A stretch of DNA of 64,000 nucleotides from Hallerella sp964397425. GTDB taxonomy: Bacteria; Fibrobacterota; Fibrobacteria; Fibrobacterales; Fibrobacteraceae. Under the pieces are notes generated by a model. That model was given only the letters and a program-made list of their open reading frames with translations. It ran no database searches and was not told where the DNA came from. Below, in pieces: positions 50,563 to 59,426 of the stretch. How positions within the stretch are numbered: the first letter of the stretch is position 1; the number at the start of each line of letters is the position of its first letter. The stretch spans positions 310,001 through 374,000 of the forward strand of contig CAYNID010000001.1 of NCBI GenBank assembly GCA_964397425.1, in the 5' to 3' direction. A program made the position numbers and the translations under genes.

Positions 50563-51593
50563 ATTTTTTGAATTTGGCTTTTGAAGAAGCGTTGAACGCC
50601 GTCGGCGTTTCTTCTCCCAATCCGGCGGTGGGAGCCGTTGTAGTGAAGGATGGTGCTGTGGTGGGCCGCGGGCATACGCAAACGGTTGGCGGCGCTCATG
50701 CGGAAGTGATGGCTTTGCGGAATGCGGGGAATGCCGCAGACGGAGCTACTTTGTATGTGACTCTTGAACCGTGTTGTCACTATGGGCGTACACCTCCTTG
50801 TACCGATGCGATTATCGCTGCTGGAATTTCTCGGGTTTTCTTTGCGCATCCGGATCCCAATCCAAAGGTCCGTGGCAAAAGTGGACAGGTGTTGGCTGCG
50901 GCGGGAATTCTCTCTTCGTTGAAAACGCCTCCCGAAGAATTTTCTTCTTTTTATGAAGCGTATGATTTTTTTGTGCAAAACGGCACGCCTTTTGTTGAAT
51001 GCAAAATTGCAGAAACGGCAAACGGATGCATTTCCCAATCGGATAAAAAGCCTCTGAAAATAACGGGCGAATGTGCGGATGAATGGGTCGCAAAGTGGCG
51101 GCGAAGTGCAGAATACATTCTTGTCGGTGGGGGAACAGTCCGGATGGACAATCCGCGCTTGACTGTCCGCGGCGTTGTCGGCAATTCTCCGCGCCCCATC
51201 GTATTTTGTGCGACTGCGGCTATCCCTCCGGATTTGCGCCTGTTTCAAAACACGGCAAAAAAGCCTCTGGTTTACAGCCGGGTTCCCCGGCGGGAACTGG
51301 AATCCGTAGCCGAAGTCCATCTCTTGCCTGCTGAAAATTTTGCAGAAAACTGGCAGGCTTTCATTTCGGATTTGGCAAAAAAAGGCGTTCACCGTTTGGC
51401 TGTGGAAATGGGAGCCTCCTTGGCGAAAAATCTGCTGCATTTCGGACTATGGAATCGTTTGTATGTCATCCGTTCTCCGCAGATTTTCCCAAATGGATTT
51501 TTTTGGCGGACAGGAGAAGAACCGCCTCTGCGCCAAATAAAAATGTTGGGCAAAGATTCCCTGTGGACGGCGCTTCACGCCGAAAATCAGTAA
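50559..51593 (+). CDS. ribD: Riboflavin deaminase/reductase RibD
   Basis: RibD, 344 aa, catalyses the second and third steps of riboflavin synthesis. The deaminase zinc site is HAE (47-49) and PCCHYGRTPPC (Cys72 and Cys81); the reductase half (about 145-344) has ECKIAETANG and VGGGTVRMDNP. It is alone here; ribA/B, ribE and ribH are not in the window. The stop overlaps the convergent protease gene by 7 nt. Confidence 0.93.
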   Translation: MNFLNLAFEEALNAVGVSSPNPAVGAVVVKDGAVVGRGHTQTVGGAHAEVMALRNAGNAADGATLYVTLEPCCHYGRTPPCTDAIIAAGISRVFFAHPDPNPKVRGKSGQVLAAAGILSSLKTPPEEFSSFYEAYDFFVQNGTPFVECKIAETANGCISQSDKKPLKITGECADEWVAKWRRSAEYILVGGGTVRMDNPRLTVRGVVGNSPRPIVFCATAAIPPDLRLFQNTAKKPLVYSRVPRRELESVAEVHLLPAENFAENWQAFISDLAKKGVHRLAVEMGASLAKNLLHFGLWNRLYVIRSPQIFPNGFFWRTGEEPPLRQIKMLGKDSLWTALHAENQ

Positions 51594-53224
51594 ATGACAA
51601 GAATGGGTTTAGTTCGGCTTTGGCTGCCAGCCCGGAAAACGTAAAGGCCCGGCGCCATGCGGCTTTTCAAATCTTCCACTTCCAAGCACAGCTGGCTTCC
51701 CGCATAAGGGAACCGTTTGATTAATTTTCCGACTCGAGTCCGAATTTCTACAAAGTGCCTGTCTTCTGGAAGTCCGGCAAAGCAAAGAGGCGTTTCTCCG
51801 CGCCACGGATTCGGGTAAACGCGCATGGGAAGCGTGTCTTTGACGAAAATGGTCTCTGAATTTTCTTGCAGCCGGGAAAGAATTAAAACCGCGTTTTCGG
51901 AATGGTTTATCAATGGCGCGATGGCGGCGACAGAAATGGTGTCCAGGGAATAGAATGCGGCTTTTTGCCTGTCACCGTAAAGGGCGATTCCCGCTTTACC
52001 CTGAAATTGGGAAAGGTCCGGAATGGAATCGTCTGTGATTTGAATGAAATCAAAGGCGGGAGGCGTCAAAGAGACGACTCCGGTTGTCGCACTTCGCAGC
52101 GGCGGCGCCTCGGGCCAATGGGGAAAATCGTTTGAAAAGTAAAGGGAAGAATCCGCGGCGCGGGCGCGACTTCCCGAAAAGAAAATCCGCGAAGCGAAGT
52201 CCCAAAAAACAGAATCCGGATCGAGTTCCCGTTCAATTAATTCGTTTGCAAAAACGGATTCAAATGGGAGGTTCGGATCTTGGGAAAGGCGTTCCCAAAG
52301 TCGGATGTCTAAAAGGCTGTCGATGTTGACTGCGTTGTATAACCCCCAAATGGCAAGTCCATAGTCAGAAGTAATCTCGTTAAAAGGCGTTCCCGCGGAA
52401 CGGAAAAAAGACGGAAGATACGCCCAATAATCATTGACTTCCGGATAGGCGAGTTCTTCGGCGGCGGTTGCAGAAGCTTCCAGCCAATACGATGTGTAAT
52501 CGAAAAAGTTCAAATACATCGCCTGAATTGCGTGATAAAATTCGTGGACAGTCGTGATGCGCAAGGCTTCCCCAAAGCGGTCCTTGTAATTTTTCCCCGT
52601 TGTGGCATTGATGATGGCCTTGTCTGCTTTGGGGTAACGGCAATGCGGATCGCGGAAAAATCCGGCAAGGCTGGATTCATCGGGGTAAAGAAAATCATTG
52701 TCAATGAGAATTTCTGTCGCCAAGGCGTTTTGCGCATCTGGCGGAAAGGTGACCCCCAGGCAAGCGGGGCAGAAGCCGCCAAAGTATTCCGCATTGTTTC
52801 GCATCAGGCTCAGGTCGATCACTTCGACAGGATAACGGCTTTCGTCTCCGGACTTTTTGTAATGCCAGGTCGGATTGGCGCCTTTGGGAATTTTCGCCCG
52901 GCGTTTTTGAATGTGAAAATTCCAGGCGTTTTCAAGGCTTTCGGTCAGGGAGTCGATGAAAATTTCTGTAGTCGCATGAGGCCCGTCCAAGACGTAATAA
53001 ATTCGGAAATGGACCGTTTCACGCTCCAGGACTTTTGTTGAATCAAAATAAAATTCCGGTTCGCAGTTGGTCGTGGAAAATAGTGAAACGGACCGTTTCG
53101 CCGCTTGTGATTGCGGTGGCTTGGAATGATTTCGAAGCCAATCGGTTCCACATTGGGAATTTGCCCAAGCGCAAAGATTCGCCGACAAGAAAATTCCCAC
53201 CAAGATTTTGAACGCTTCGGACAT
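51587..53224 (-). CDS. Secreted metalloprotease with type IX secretion-like tail
   Basis: A 545-aa secreted protein (signal peptide about 1-22, ANS cleavage region). The zinc motif is HEFYH (227-231); a likely third ligand is Glu249 in SYWLEAS, with EEL following, resembling MXAN_6640-type putative metalloproteases. Residues about 468-545 form a sorting-domain-like tail: VYPNPWRGE opening, then RTRVGKLIKRF and GLYVFRAGS near the end, as in type IX secretion substrates. Encoded 6 nt after ubiD, possibly only by position. Confidence 0.8.
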   Translation of the reverse strand: MSEAFKILVGIFLSANLCAWANSQCGTDWLRNHSKPPQSQAAKRSVSLFSTTNCEPEFYFDSTKVLERETVHFRIYYVLDGPHATTEIFIDSLTESLENAWNFHIQKRRAKIPKGANPTWHYKKSGDESRYPVEVIDLSLMRNNAEYFGGFCPACLGVTFPPDAQNALATEILIDNDFLYPDESSLAGFFRDPHCRYPKADKAIINATTGKNYKDRFGEALRITTVHEFYHAIQAMYLNFFDYTSYWLEASATAAEELAYPEVNDYWAYLPSFFRSAGTPFNEITSDYGLAIWGLYNAVNIDSLLDIRLWERLSQDPNLPFESVFANELIERELDPDSVFWDFASRIFFSGSRARAADSSLYFSNDFPHWPEAPPLRSATTGVVSLTPPAFDFIQITDDSIPDLSQFQGKAGIALYGDRQKAAFYSLDTISVAAIAPLINHSENAVLILSRLQENSETIFVKDTLPMRVYPNPWRGETPLCFAGLPEDRHFVEIRTRVGKLIKRFPYAGSQLCLEVEDLKSRMAPGLYVFRAGSQSRTKPILVIY

Positions 53225-53230
53225 GGCGTG

Positions 53231-55045
53231 TCAAAGCGTTCCTTTCTGAGCTGCATGGAGAATTTCACGCGCCCGTTGTTCCGTTTTAAAATCCATTTCC
53301 ACGGCGGGAGGCATTTGCGGCTTGTGACGGGCATCGATAAGAAGGGGACTTTCGCATTTCCAGTGCTTTTGAACTGTCCGGGCGTTCACCCCATAAAGGT
53401 CGCGGGCAGGATCGCTTCGGGTGAAAGTGACCCAAAGCCAGTTGTCTGTATTTTTCGCGGTAAATCGGGAATCGTCTGCCACGGTGATCAGAGGAAATTT
53501 TTCGCGGAATTCCCAGTGGGCAAGGCTCTTTGCCAATTCTTCAACGGAAGCGTTGGGAGTCGCCTGGATGACAAGTGCGCCGGGGAATGCTAACAGGGGA
53601 ATGGAAAATCCATCGGGCAGCGAAAGCGTTGAAAAAACACCTTCTGAAGAATTTCCCAGCTCCCGGATTTTTTTCCCGGCGGCGGCGAAAACGGCTTTTG
53701 AACCGTGGTTCAGCGCCCTGCCGGAATAGTCCAGCGTGTCGATAGTCGTTTCGGTTTGAAAATGAATATCCCGGTCAAAGTGGATGCGTTCCAAAATGTG
53801 AATAAAGTAATCGACGATATTGCGGGTGCTGAGATTTGGATTGTCGTCTTGGGCCGCGATGAAAAGGTATTTCGAAAGGGAAGTTTGATTGAAACCGAGA
53901 AGCGCATTGGCTTCTTTCAAAAGTTCCATCGGTTCCCTTTCTGAAAGGTACGGCGTGTAACTTTCTTTGCCGATGGCGAGCAACAGCGGGTGAACGCCGG
54001 CGGCGTCGACAGCGTTCATTTCACAGACCCCTGTCACCGATTGCGGCACAATCGGTTTTACCAGTTCAGCGATAAATTCGCCAAAGATGGAATCTTCTTG
54101 AGGCGGCCTTCCTACAGTGGTGAATGGATAAATGGCGTCTTTTTTACAGAAAACTTTTTGAACGCGGAGATAAGGAAAATCATGCGTTGCGGAGTAATAA
54201 CCCAAATGGTCGCCAAAAGGACCTTCTGGTTTGAGTGCCGGCGCAATTTCTCCGAGAATGCAAAAATCGGCATCGGACGAAACCTTCCAACCGTTCCAAT
54301 CGGTGTAGCGGAATCCTCTGCCTGCTAAAATTCCTGCAAACAGCAATTCGGAAAGATGCTGCGGCATGGGCATGACGGCGGCAATCGTATGGGCGGGCGG
54401 TCCGCCGAGCCAGATGCTGACCTTCAACGGTTTTCCCGATTTTATCGCGGCCTCATGATGCTTTGCAATGTCGCGTTCTATTTGATAATGCAAACCGCAT
54501 TCTTTATTTTGAATGTAATCGTTTCCCGATATTTGAATCCGATACATGCCCAAATTGGAACGGAGCATTCCGCGTTCTCCGGGCATTTGGGAAAAAATCT
54601 GTGGGAGCGTGATGAACGCGCCGCCGTCTTTTTCGTGTAGCTGAATCTGGGGCAATTCGCTTAAAGACGTTGTCTGGGAAAGTACAGGTGCCGTCCTTGT
54701 TCTTTGAGGTAACGAAGAAATTCCAATACCCGGCAAAGAGGGCCAAAGCGCAGGACTTTTTAAAATCTGAATGGGATTTGAGTGAAACGCGATGGCGGTT
54801 TCCGCTTTCCGGAGAGTGTGTCGGAAAAGGAATTTTGTCCTTTCCCGAGAGCCGAAGAGATTTGCCACGGCGCGGAATGGAGAACCTTGCACCCGTTCAA
54901 AAAAAAGAGCGGGCAAATGTTCCTGAGTCGCTATTTCCGCCATTGCCGGCATTATCAAATGGGGCGAAACTTCTTCGCGGATGCGCAAAAGCATCCCGTG
55001 CTTTTCCAAATCCAGAAGCGCGCTTTTTAACGAACTGTATGGCAT
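53231..55045 (-). CDS. UbiD-family decarboxylase (likely menaquinone, MqnL-like)
   Basis: A 604-aa prFMN-dependent decarboxylase. GRPPQEDSIFGEF carries the conserved Glu-Asp area and ESYTPYLSEREP and DDNPNLSTRN resemble UbiD active-site regions. GGAGGC precedes ATG 55045 by 4 nt. In the futalosine menaquinone route a UbiD-like enzyme decarboxylates the prenylated naphthoate; mqnC, of that route, lies 1.6 kb upstream. A ubiquinone role is unlikely. An unrecognised gene (55055-55537) is immediately upstream. Confidence 0.85.
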   Translation of the reverse strand: MPYSSLKSALLDLEKHGMLLRIREEVSPHLIMPAMAEIATQEHLPALFFERVQGSPFRAVANLFGSRERTKFLFRHTLRKAETAIAFHSNPIQILKSPALWPSLPGIGISSLPQRTRTAPVLSQTTSLSELPQIQLHEKDGGAFITLPQIFSQMPGERGMLRSNLGMYRIQISGNDYIQNKECGLHYQIERDIAKHHEAAIKSGKPLKVSIWLGGPPAHTIAAVMPMPQHLSELLFAGILAGRGFRYTDWNGWKVSSDADFCILGEIAPALKPEGPFGDHLGYYSATHDFPYLRVQKVFCKKDAIYPFTTVGRPPQEDSIFGEFIAELVKPIVPQSVTGVCEMNAVDAAGVHPLLLAIGKESYTPYLSEREPMELLKEANALLGFNQTSLSKYLFIAAQDDNPNLSTRNIVDYFIHILERIHFDRDIHFQTETTIDTLDYSGRALNHGSKAVFAAAGKKIRELGNSSEGVFSTLSLPDGFSIPLLAFPGALVIQATPNASVEELAKSLAHWEFREKFPLITVADDSRFTAKNTDNWLWVTFTRSDPARDLYGVNARTVQKHWKCESPLLIDARHKPQMPPAVEMDFKTEQRAREILHAAQKGTL

Positions 55046-55054
55046 GAGCCTCCG

Positions 55055-55537
55055 CTAACCTGCAGAAAGCCCAGATTTGAATGCTTGGAAAGTTTCTGTT
55101 TGACGGCGGGATTCAAAAGAATCGATGTGGGAGGACGACGCGGCCCGCGCATCAAAGGCGTAAAGGATTCTTGAAGATTTTAAAGCGCTGGACAATTCAA
55201 AAGAGTCCGAGTCGAATTCAAGTTCATCGGAAATTTCCAACAACCCATTGTCCGTTTGAATGGAATGTTTCGCATGGAAAAAACGGAAAGGTCCCTGTTT
55301 GATGTCTGCAGTCCAGGCATTCCCATCGACGGAGGTGATGACCCCCTTCCAATTGACAATTCGGAAGCCATCGACAAGGCGGTAGGAAACATCGCTGCCG
55401 ACCCAAAGTCCGGAATCTATCCGGTAAAGGAGGGTAGGCGAGGAGGTCGTGGAAATCATCAGCGGAAAATGGCGAAGAAACCGCAGCGCTTCGCTTTCAG
55501 AAAGTTCAAATCCCGATGTTTGGACAATATTTTCCAT
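55055..55537 (-). CDS. Possible SRPBCC-like protein, function unknown
   Basis: A 160-aa protein (ATG 55537; 55540 adds one Met). It has a mostly beta pattern with internal segments such as LVDGFRIVNWKGVI and DGNAWTADIKQGPFRFF and a Ser-rich C-terminus. The fold guess of a START/SRPBCC ligand-binding barrel is weak. A TATCTTTG box ends 5 nt before ATG 55537. It starts a unit with ubiD and the protease, so a link to quinone metabolism is possible. Confidence 0.6.
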   Translation of the reverse strand: MENIVQTSGFELSESEALRFLRHFPLMISTTSSPTLLYRIDSGLWVGSDVSYRLVDGFRIVNWKGVITSVDGNAWTADIKQGPFRFFHAKHSIQTDNGLLEISDELEFDSDSFELSSALKSSRILYAFDARAASSSHIDSFESRRQTETFQAFKSGLSAG

Positions 55538-55542
55538 CATAC

Positions 55543-55550
55543 CAAAGATA
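55543..55550 (-). promoter_or_regulatory. TATCTTTG box before the unit with ubiD
   Basis: Perfect TAnnTTTG on the minus strand, 2 nt before ATG 55540 and 5 nt before ATG 55537. Confidence 0.5.
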
Positions 55551-55580
55551 ATAAAAACAAGAAGGTTCTTTGTGAAAAAT

Positions 55581-55739
55581 CTAAAAAAGAAGCGCCGCTT
55601 TCACGCCCATTCCCGCATCCGCCAAATTGACTGTGGGGAAAATCGTCCGTTGTCCGGAATTTTCGCGTTGCCGTTCCTTGTAACGGTTAAGCGCCTCCTT
55701 GAAAACGGGAACACCGAAGGCCAAGTCAAAGAAAAGCTT
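55581..55739 (-). pseudogene. Possible outer-membrane protein C-terminal remnant
   Basis: Downstream of the rhomboid stop, one frame (ending TAG at 55581) reads as a 52-residue protein-like stretch with genome-like codons: FDLAFGVPVFKEALNRY, then FPTVNLADAGMGVKAALLF. The ending on Phe after alternating residues resembles the last strand of an outer-membrane barrel. No start codon suits it, so it may be the tail of a degraded gene. Weak evidence. Confidence 0.35.
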
Positions 55740-56655
55740 TTCCCGTGGCGCGGAACCAGGCGATGACGAAAAAGGCGTAGAAGAAAATCCAGAGCAGAAT
55801 GTCAAAAATGCCAGAGGGACTGCCCCAAAGAAGTTGCTTTTTGCGGGGCAAAAGACCAACGCCAAGCCCCAGTAGGAATCCGTAAAAATGGGCGAGGATA
55901 TCGGAATGCTCGCCCAGTCCCATGAAAACAGCCAGTAAAGCGGCGGCAAAGAGAGGCGCGAATCGGCGAAGTAATCCGCGTGATTCCTTTGGCATCAAGC
56001 GAAATTCAATGGTGCTGAGTGCGCCCAAAGCGCAAAAGACGAATGTGGAAAATCCGAGGGAGCGGAAATCCGATTTGACTGTTTGGGCAACGAAGAAATT
56101 GGCTGTTGCGGAGGCTATCGCCAGGGGAAGTGCCAGTCTCGAAAGCGGCAGCCGGAATGCAAGCAAATTCAAGATGATATAGCCCGAGATGAGATTTGAC
56201 GCCAAGTGATGGGCGTCGCCGTGGAGAGTTAGTGCGGTGATGGGCCTCCACCAATCCCCGGCAAGAACTTTATCTGCATCGGATATTCCCGTATGGTAAA
56301 AGCGGCTTCCGCGATTTGAAAACTGTACAAGCGTCATCCCGGCGGGAACAGCCAAAACCATCAGTGGCGAAAGGCTCAATTGAACGGCCAATGGCGCGTT
56401 TTCTGTCTTGGGCGGATTTTCCTTTTTGTAAAGGGAAATCTGTTCTTGTGCGCGTTCAAAATCTTTTGCAAAAACGGAAATCGTGTAAGGGCCGCGCCCA
56501 TCGCGGCGAATTTCGTGAGGAACACTTTGGCTGGCCAAAACCAGACTGTAATCGCGAATTTGTTCGTAATTGCCGATTTCTACAATGCGCGTGGAATCCG
56601 GGTTTTCAAAAATTTGACTCAGCACGAGCCGTTTGAAAATGGTCAGCCTGCGCAT
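55726..56655 (-). CDS. Rhomboid-family intramembrane protease with an N-terminal DUF2007-like domain
   Basis: A 309-aa protein. Residues about 20-85 are a small soluble domain resembling DUF2007 (SVPHEIRRDGRGPYTISV, ending before a Pro-rich linker); about six membrane helices follow. Rhomboid signatures: HHLASNLISG, catalytic Ser in LGFSTFVF (GFS rather than GxSG), and HFYGFLLG with the catalytic His. So it is probably active, though the GxS motif is unusual. It lies 7 nt after mqnC. Substrates unknown. Confidence 0.83.
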   Translation of the reverse strand: MRRLTIFKRLVLSQIFENPDSTRIVEIGNYEQIRDYSLVLASQSVPHEIRRDGRGPYTISVFAKDFERAQEQISLYKKENPPKTENAPLAVQLSLSPLMVLAVPAGMTLVQFSNRGSRFYHTGISDADKVLAGDWWRPITALTLHGDAHHLASNLISGYIILNLLAFRLPLSRLALPLAIASATANFFVAQTVKSDFRSLGFSTFVFCALGALSTIEFRLMPKESRGLLRRFAPLFAAALLAVFMGLGEHSDILAHFYGFLLGLGVGLLPRKKQLLWGSPSGIFDILLWIFFYAFFVIAWFRATGKAFL

Positions 56656-56662
56656 GAAAGTG

Positions 56663-57706
56663 TCAAGGGTCGTCAGAAAAATTCAAATCGCGGCGGTAAG
56701 GTTCGAATCCCGCCTGTCGGATAAAGGATTCCGCTTCTGCGATTCCCCGGATGCCGCGGGATTCTAGGACATTTTCTTCCAGGACGATGCTGTTGATGTC
56801 GTCAGCTCCGGCAGAAAGTCCAAGTTCTCCGATTTGCTTTCCCATGCCGAGAACGGAAACTTCAATATGGCGCACGTTGTCCAAATAGAGTCTGGAAAGT
56901 CCCAAGACTTTGAGATATTCCATGGACGTGACATGGCGAATGGGGAAGTGATCCGTTTGCGGTTGGAAGGTCCAGGCGACAAAACTTTTTATGCCGCCGG
57001 TTTCGTCTTGCAAGCCGCGGACAAGGTCCAGATGCGCGACGATATCTTCTGGAGTTTCCAAAGAGCCTATCACAATGTTTGCGCTTCCCGGAAGTCCATT
57101 CTTTTGGCAAACGGCCAGCGTGTCGCGCCATTCTTTGGCGCTCAGCTTTTTGGGACTGAGCTTTTGGCGAATTCTGTCGGAGAGAATTTCGGCACCGGCT
57201 CCGGGGACAGAAGAAAGGCCTGCGTCTTTGAACAGGCGCAGCAATTCTTCAAGGGATTTTCCGTGCGCCTTGGCGATATGCACCAGTTCTACGGGAGAAA
57301 ATCCGCGGACACTCATGTGGAGTTCCCGGGTGAGCATGTTGAGAACTTCCGTGTAATAATCCAAGGAAAGCTCTTCGTTGACTCCGCCTTGCAAAAAAAT
57401 CTGGTCGGCGCCGAGACGCTGCGCTTCCAAAGCCTTTTCGCGGATTTGCTCTAACGTTAGCGTGTATGTGCCACGTTCTCCGGACCTTTTGGAAAAGGCG
57501 CAAAATTCACAGCTGATGGAACAGATGTTGGTGTAGTTGACGATGCGGTAAACGGTATAACCGACCCGGTTGCCGGGAAGTTTTTGTCGGCGGACCGCAT
57601 TGGCTGCGCTCACGACTTCTTTCCAATCCGCGTCATTCAACAGGGAAAGAGCGTCTTGGGGAGAAAGCCGTTTTCCAGAAAGGGATTTTTCGAGAATCGG
57701 GTGCAT
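56663..57706 (-). CDS. mqnC: Cyclic dehypoxanthine futalosine synthase (MqnC)
   Basis: A 347-aa radical SAM enzyme of the futalosine menaquinone pathway, converting dehypoxanthine futalosine to its cyclic form. The 4Fe-4S site is CSISCEFC (Cys62, Cys66, Cys69); LQGGVNEEL, FSPVELVHIA, SVPGAGAEIL and LQDETGGIKSF fit MqnC rather than MqnE. It is 7 nt from argS upstream and the rhomboid downstream. The other mqn genes are outside the window. Confidence 0.88.
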   Translation of the reverse strand: MHPILEKSLSGKRLSPQDALSLLNDADWKEVVSAANAVRRQKLPGNRVGYTVYRIVNYTNICSISCEFCAFSKRSGERGTYTLTLEQIREKALEAQRLGADQIFLQGGVNEELSLDYYTEVLNMLTRELHMSVRGFSPVELVHIAKAHGKSLEELLRLFKDAGLSSVPGAGAEILSDRIRQKLSPKKLSAKEWRDTLAVCQKNGLPGSANIVIGSLETPEDIVAHLDLVRGLQDETGGIKSFVAWTFQPQTDHFPIRHVTSMEYLKVLGLSRLYLDNVRHIEVSVLGMGKQIGELGLSAGADDINSIVLEENVLESRGIRGIAEAESFIRQAGFEPYRRDLNFSDDP

Positions 57707-57713
57707 CTGTTTG

Positions 57714-59426
57714 TTACATGTTGCGGACAGGGAAAAGTCCTAACAAGACAAGAACGTCTTCCAGGACGATTTGCGTACATTTGACGAGGAACAGCCTGGA
57801 TTTTTCTTCGGGGCTGCCAAGGACGCGGTCATCGTGGATGAACTTGTGGGCGGCTCCGGCAATGTCCAGGGCGTATTGTGCGAGTTCGCACGGTTCGTCC
57901 GATTCACAGGCTTTTCGGATGCGGTCCGCTTTCTGTGCCAAGAGCTTGATGAGTTCATAGGCGCTGTCATCGGTGAGATCTTCAAAACGGGCATCTTGAA
58001 AATTCACCTCGTAGCCCGCTTTTTGCATGATGCTGCAAAGGCGGACGTGGGCGTTTTGAACGTAAGGACCGGTGGATCCGTCAAAACTCAATGCGGAATC
58101 CCAGTCGAATTTGACATCCATCAAACGGTGATTTTTTAAATCGTTGAAGGTGAGGGCGCTGATGCCGATTTGCTGCGCAATCAGTTCCTTGTTTTCCAAA
58201 TTCGGATTTTTCTGATTGATGAATTCGAGAATTTTTTGTTGGGCGGCTTCAATGACATCGCGTAACAGTTTTGCTTTGCCCGTACGCGTTTTTCCCTTTT
58301 CCCATTTGCCATCGATAAAGTTCAATATGACACCGAAAGGAATGTGCACCAGGGTGTCGTACCATTCCCGTCCCATTTTTTTCAAAACAAGTTTGACCTG
58401 CTTGAAATGCAGAGCTTGTCCCAAATCGACAACGTAAAGGCTTTTGTCAAAATGATATTCTTGTTTGCGGAAAATTGCCGCGGCCAAATCCCTTGTCGCA
58501 TACAGGGTACTGCCATCGCTTTTGCGGATAAGGCAGGGGTTCAGCTTGTATTCATCGAGTTTTACAACGTCGCGTTCTTCGCTCCGTTCGAGCAGTCCCT
58601 TTTCTTCTAATTCCCGAATGACTGCGGGCATTTTGTCTTCGTAAAAAGATTCTCCCGTGTAATAGTCAAAGTCGACTCCCATCATTTTATAGATGCGCAT
58701 CAATTCTTTGAGGGTGGCTGCCCGGAAAGCGGACCAGAGCTTGTGATAGAACTCGTCGCCTTTTTCCAATTGGGAAAAGGCTAAGCGGGCTTCATCTTCC
58801 AGTGTCGGTTCTGTTTCCGCCGCTTTGGAAAAGCTCGCGTAGAGAATATTCAGCTCTTTTACGGTCAGCGACTGGAGCGTTTCATCGTCAGTAGGCCGGT
58901 TTTCGCGCAAATACATGACAATGAGCTTGCCGAATGCGGTGCCCCAGTCTCCCAAATGGTTTATCCGGATGACTTTGTAGCCGGACGCTTTGTAAATGCG
59001 GGCAAGGCTATTCCCAATCATCGTAGAGCGCAAATGGTGAAACGCCAGCTCCTTTCCGATATTTGGGGAACTGTAATCCATGCAAACGACTTTGCCGTTC
59101 GGCGCGGCGTGCCCATATTCCGATTTCTGGGAAGCGATGGCTTCAAGAATGGAGGTTGCCAGGAATTTGCGGTCAATGAAAAAATTCAAGTATCCCGCGA
59201 CGGCTTCTACTTTGGAAATGCCTTCGGGCAGTTGAATTTTGGGGGCGAGTTCTTCGGCGATGACCTTGGGAGCCTTGCGCATTGTCTTGGCTAAGACAAA
59301 GCAGGGAATGGAAAAGTTTCCGTGTTCCGTATCGGCGGGAATCGTGATGAGCTTTTTGGCCTGTTCCACTTCAAACGCGCCGGTCTCGGCGACGGCCTGG
59401 GCTATTTTTTCATTAAATGAGTTCAT
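57714..59426 (-). CDS. argS: Arginyl-tRNA synthetase
   Basis: ArgS, 570 aa. The N-terminal Add1 domain, the Rossmann core and C-terminal anticodon-binding domain (about 450-570) are all recognisable, with DYSSPNIGKEL before the ATP motif. The HIGH motif reads AFHH (followed by LRSTMIG), so the first His is Ala and the Gly is His. The rest of the fold is complete, so I take it as the working enzyme. The stop of the upstream gene rsfS overlaps by 14 nt. Confidence 0.93.
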   Translation of the reverse strand: MNSFNEKIAQAVAETGAFEVEQAKKLITIPADTEHGNFSIPCFVLAKTMRKAPKVIAEELAPKIQLPEGISKVEAVAGYLNFFIDRKFLATSILEAIASQKSEYGHAAPNGKVVCMDYSSPNIGKELAFHHLRSTMIGNSLARIYKASGYKVIRINHLGDWGTAFGKLIVMYLRENRPTDDETLQSLTVKELNILYASFSKAAETEPTLEDEARLAFSQLEKGDEFYHKLWSAFRAATLKELMRIYKMMGVDFDYYTGESFYEDKMPAVIRELEEKGLLERSEERDVVKLDEYKLNPCLIRKSDGSTLYATRDLAAAIFRKQEYHFDKSLYVVDLGQALHFKQVKLVLKKMGREWYDTLVHIPFGVILNFIDGKWEKGKTRTGKAKLLRDVIEAAQQKILEFINQKNPNLENKELIAQQIGISALTFNDLKNHRLMDVKFDWDSALSFDGSTGPYVQNAHVRLCSIMQKAGYEVNFQDARFEDLTDDSAYELIKLLAQKADRIRKACESDEPCELAQYALDIAGAAHKFIHDDRVLGSPEEKSRLFLVKCTQIVLEDVLVLLGLFPVRNM

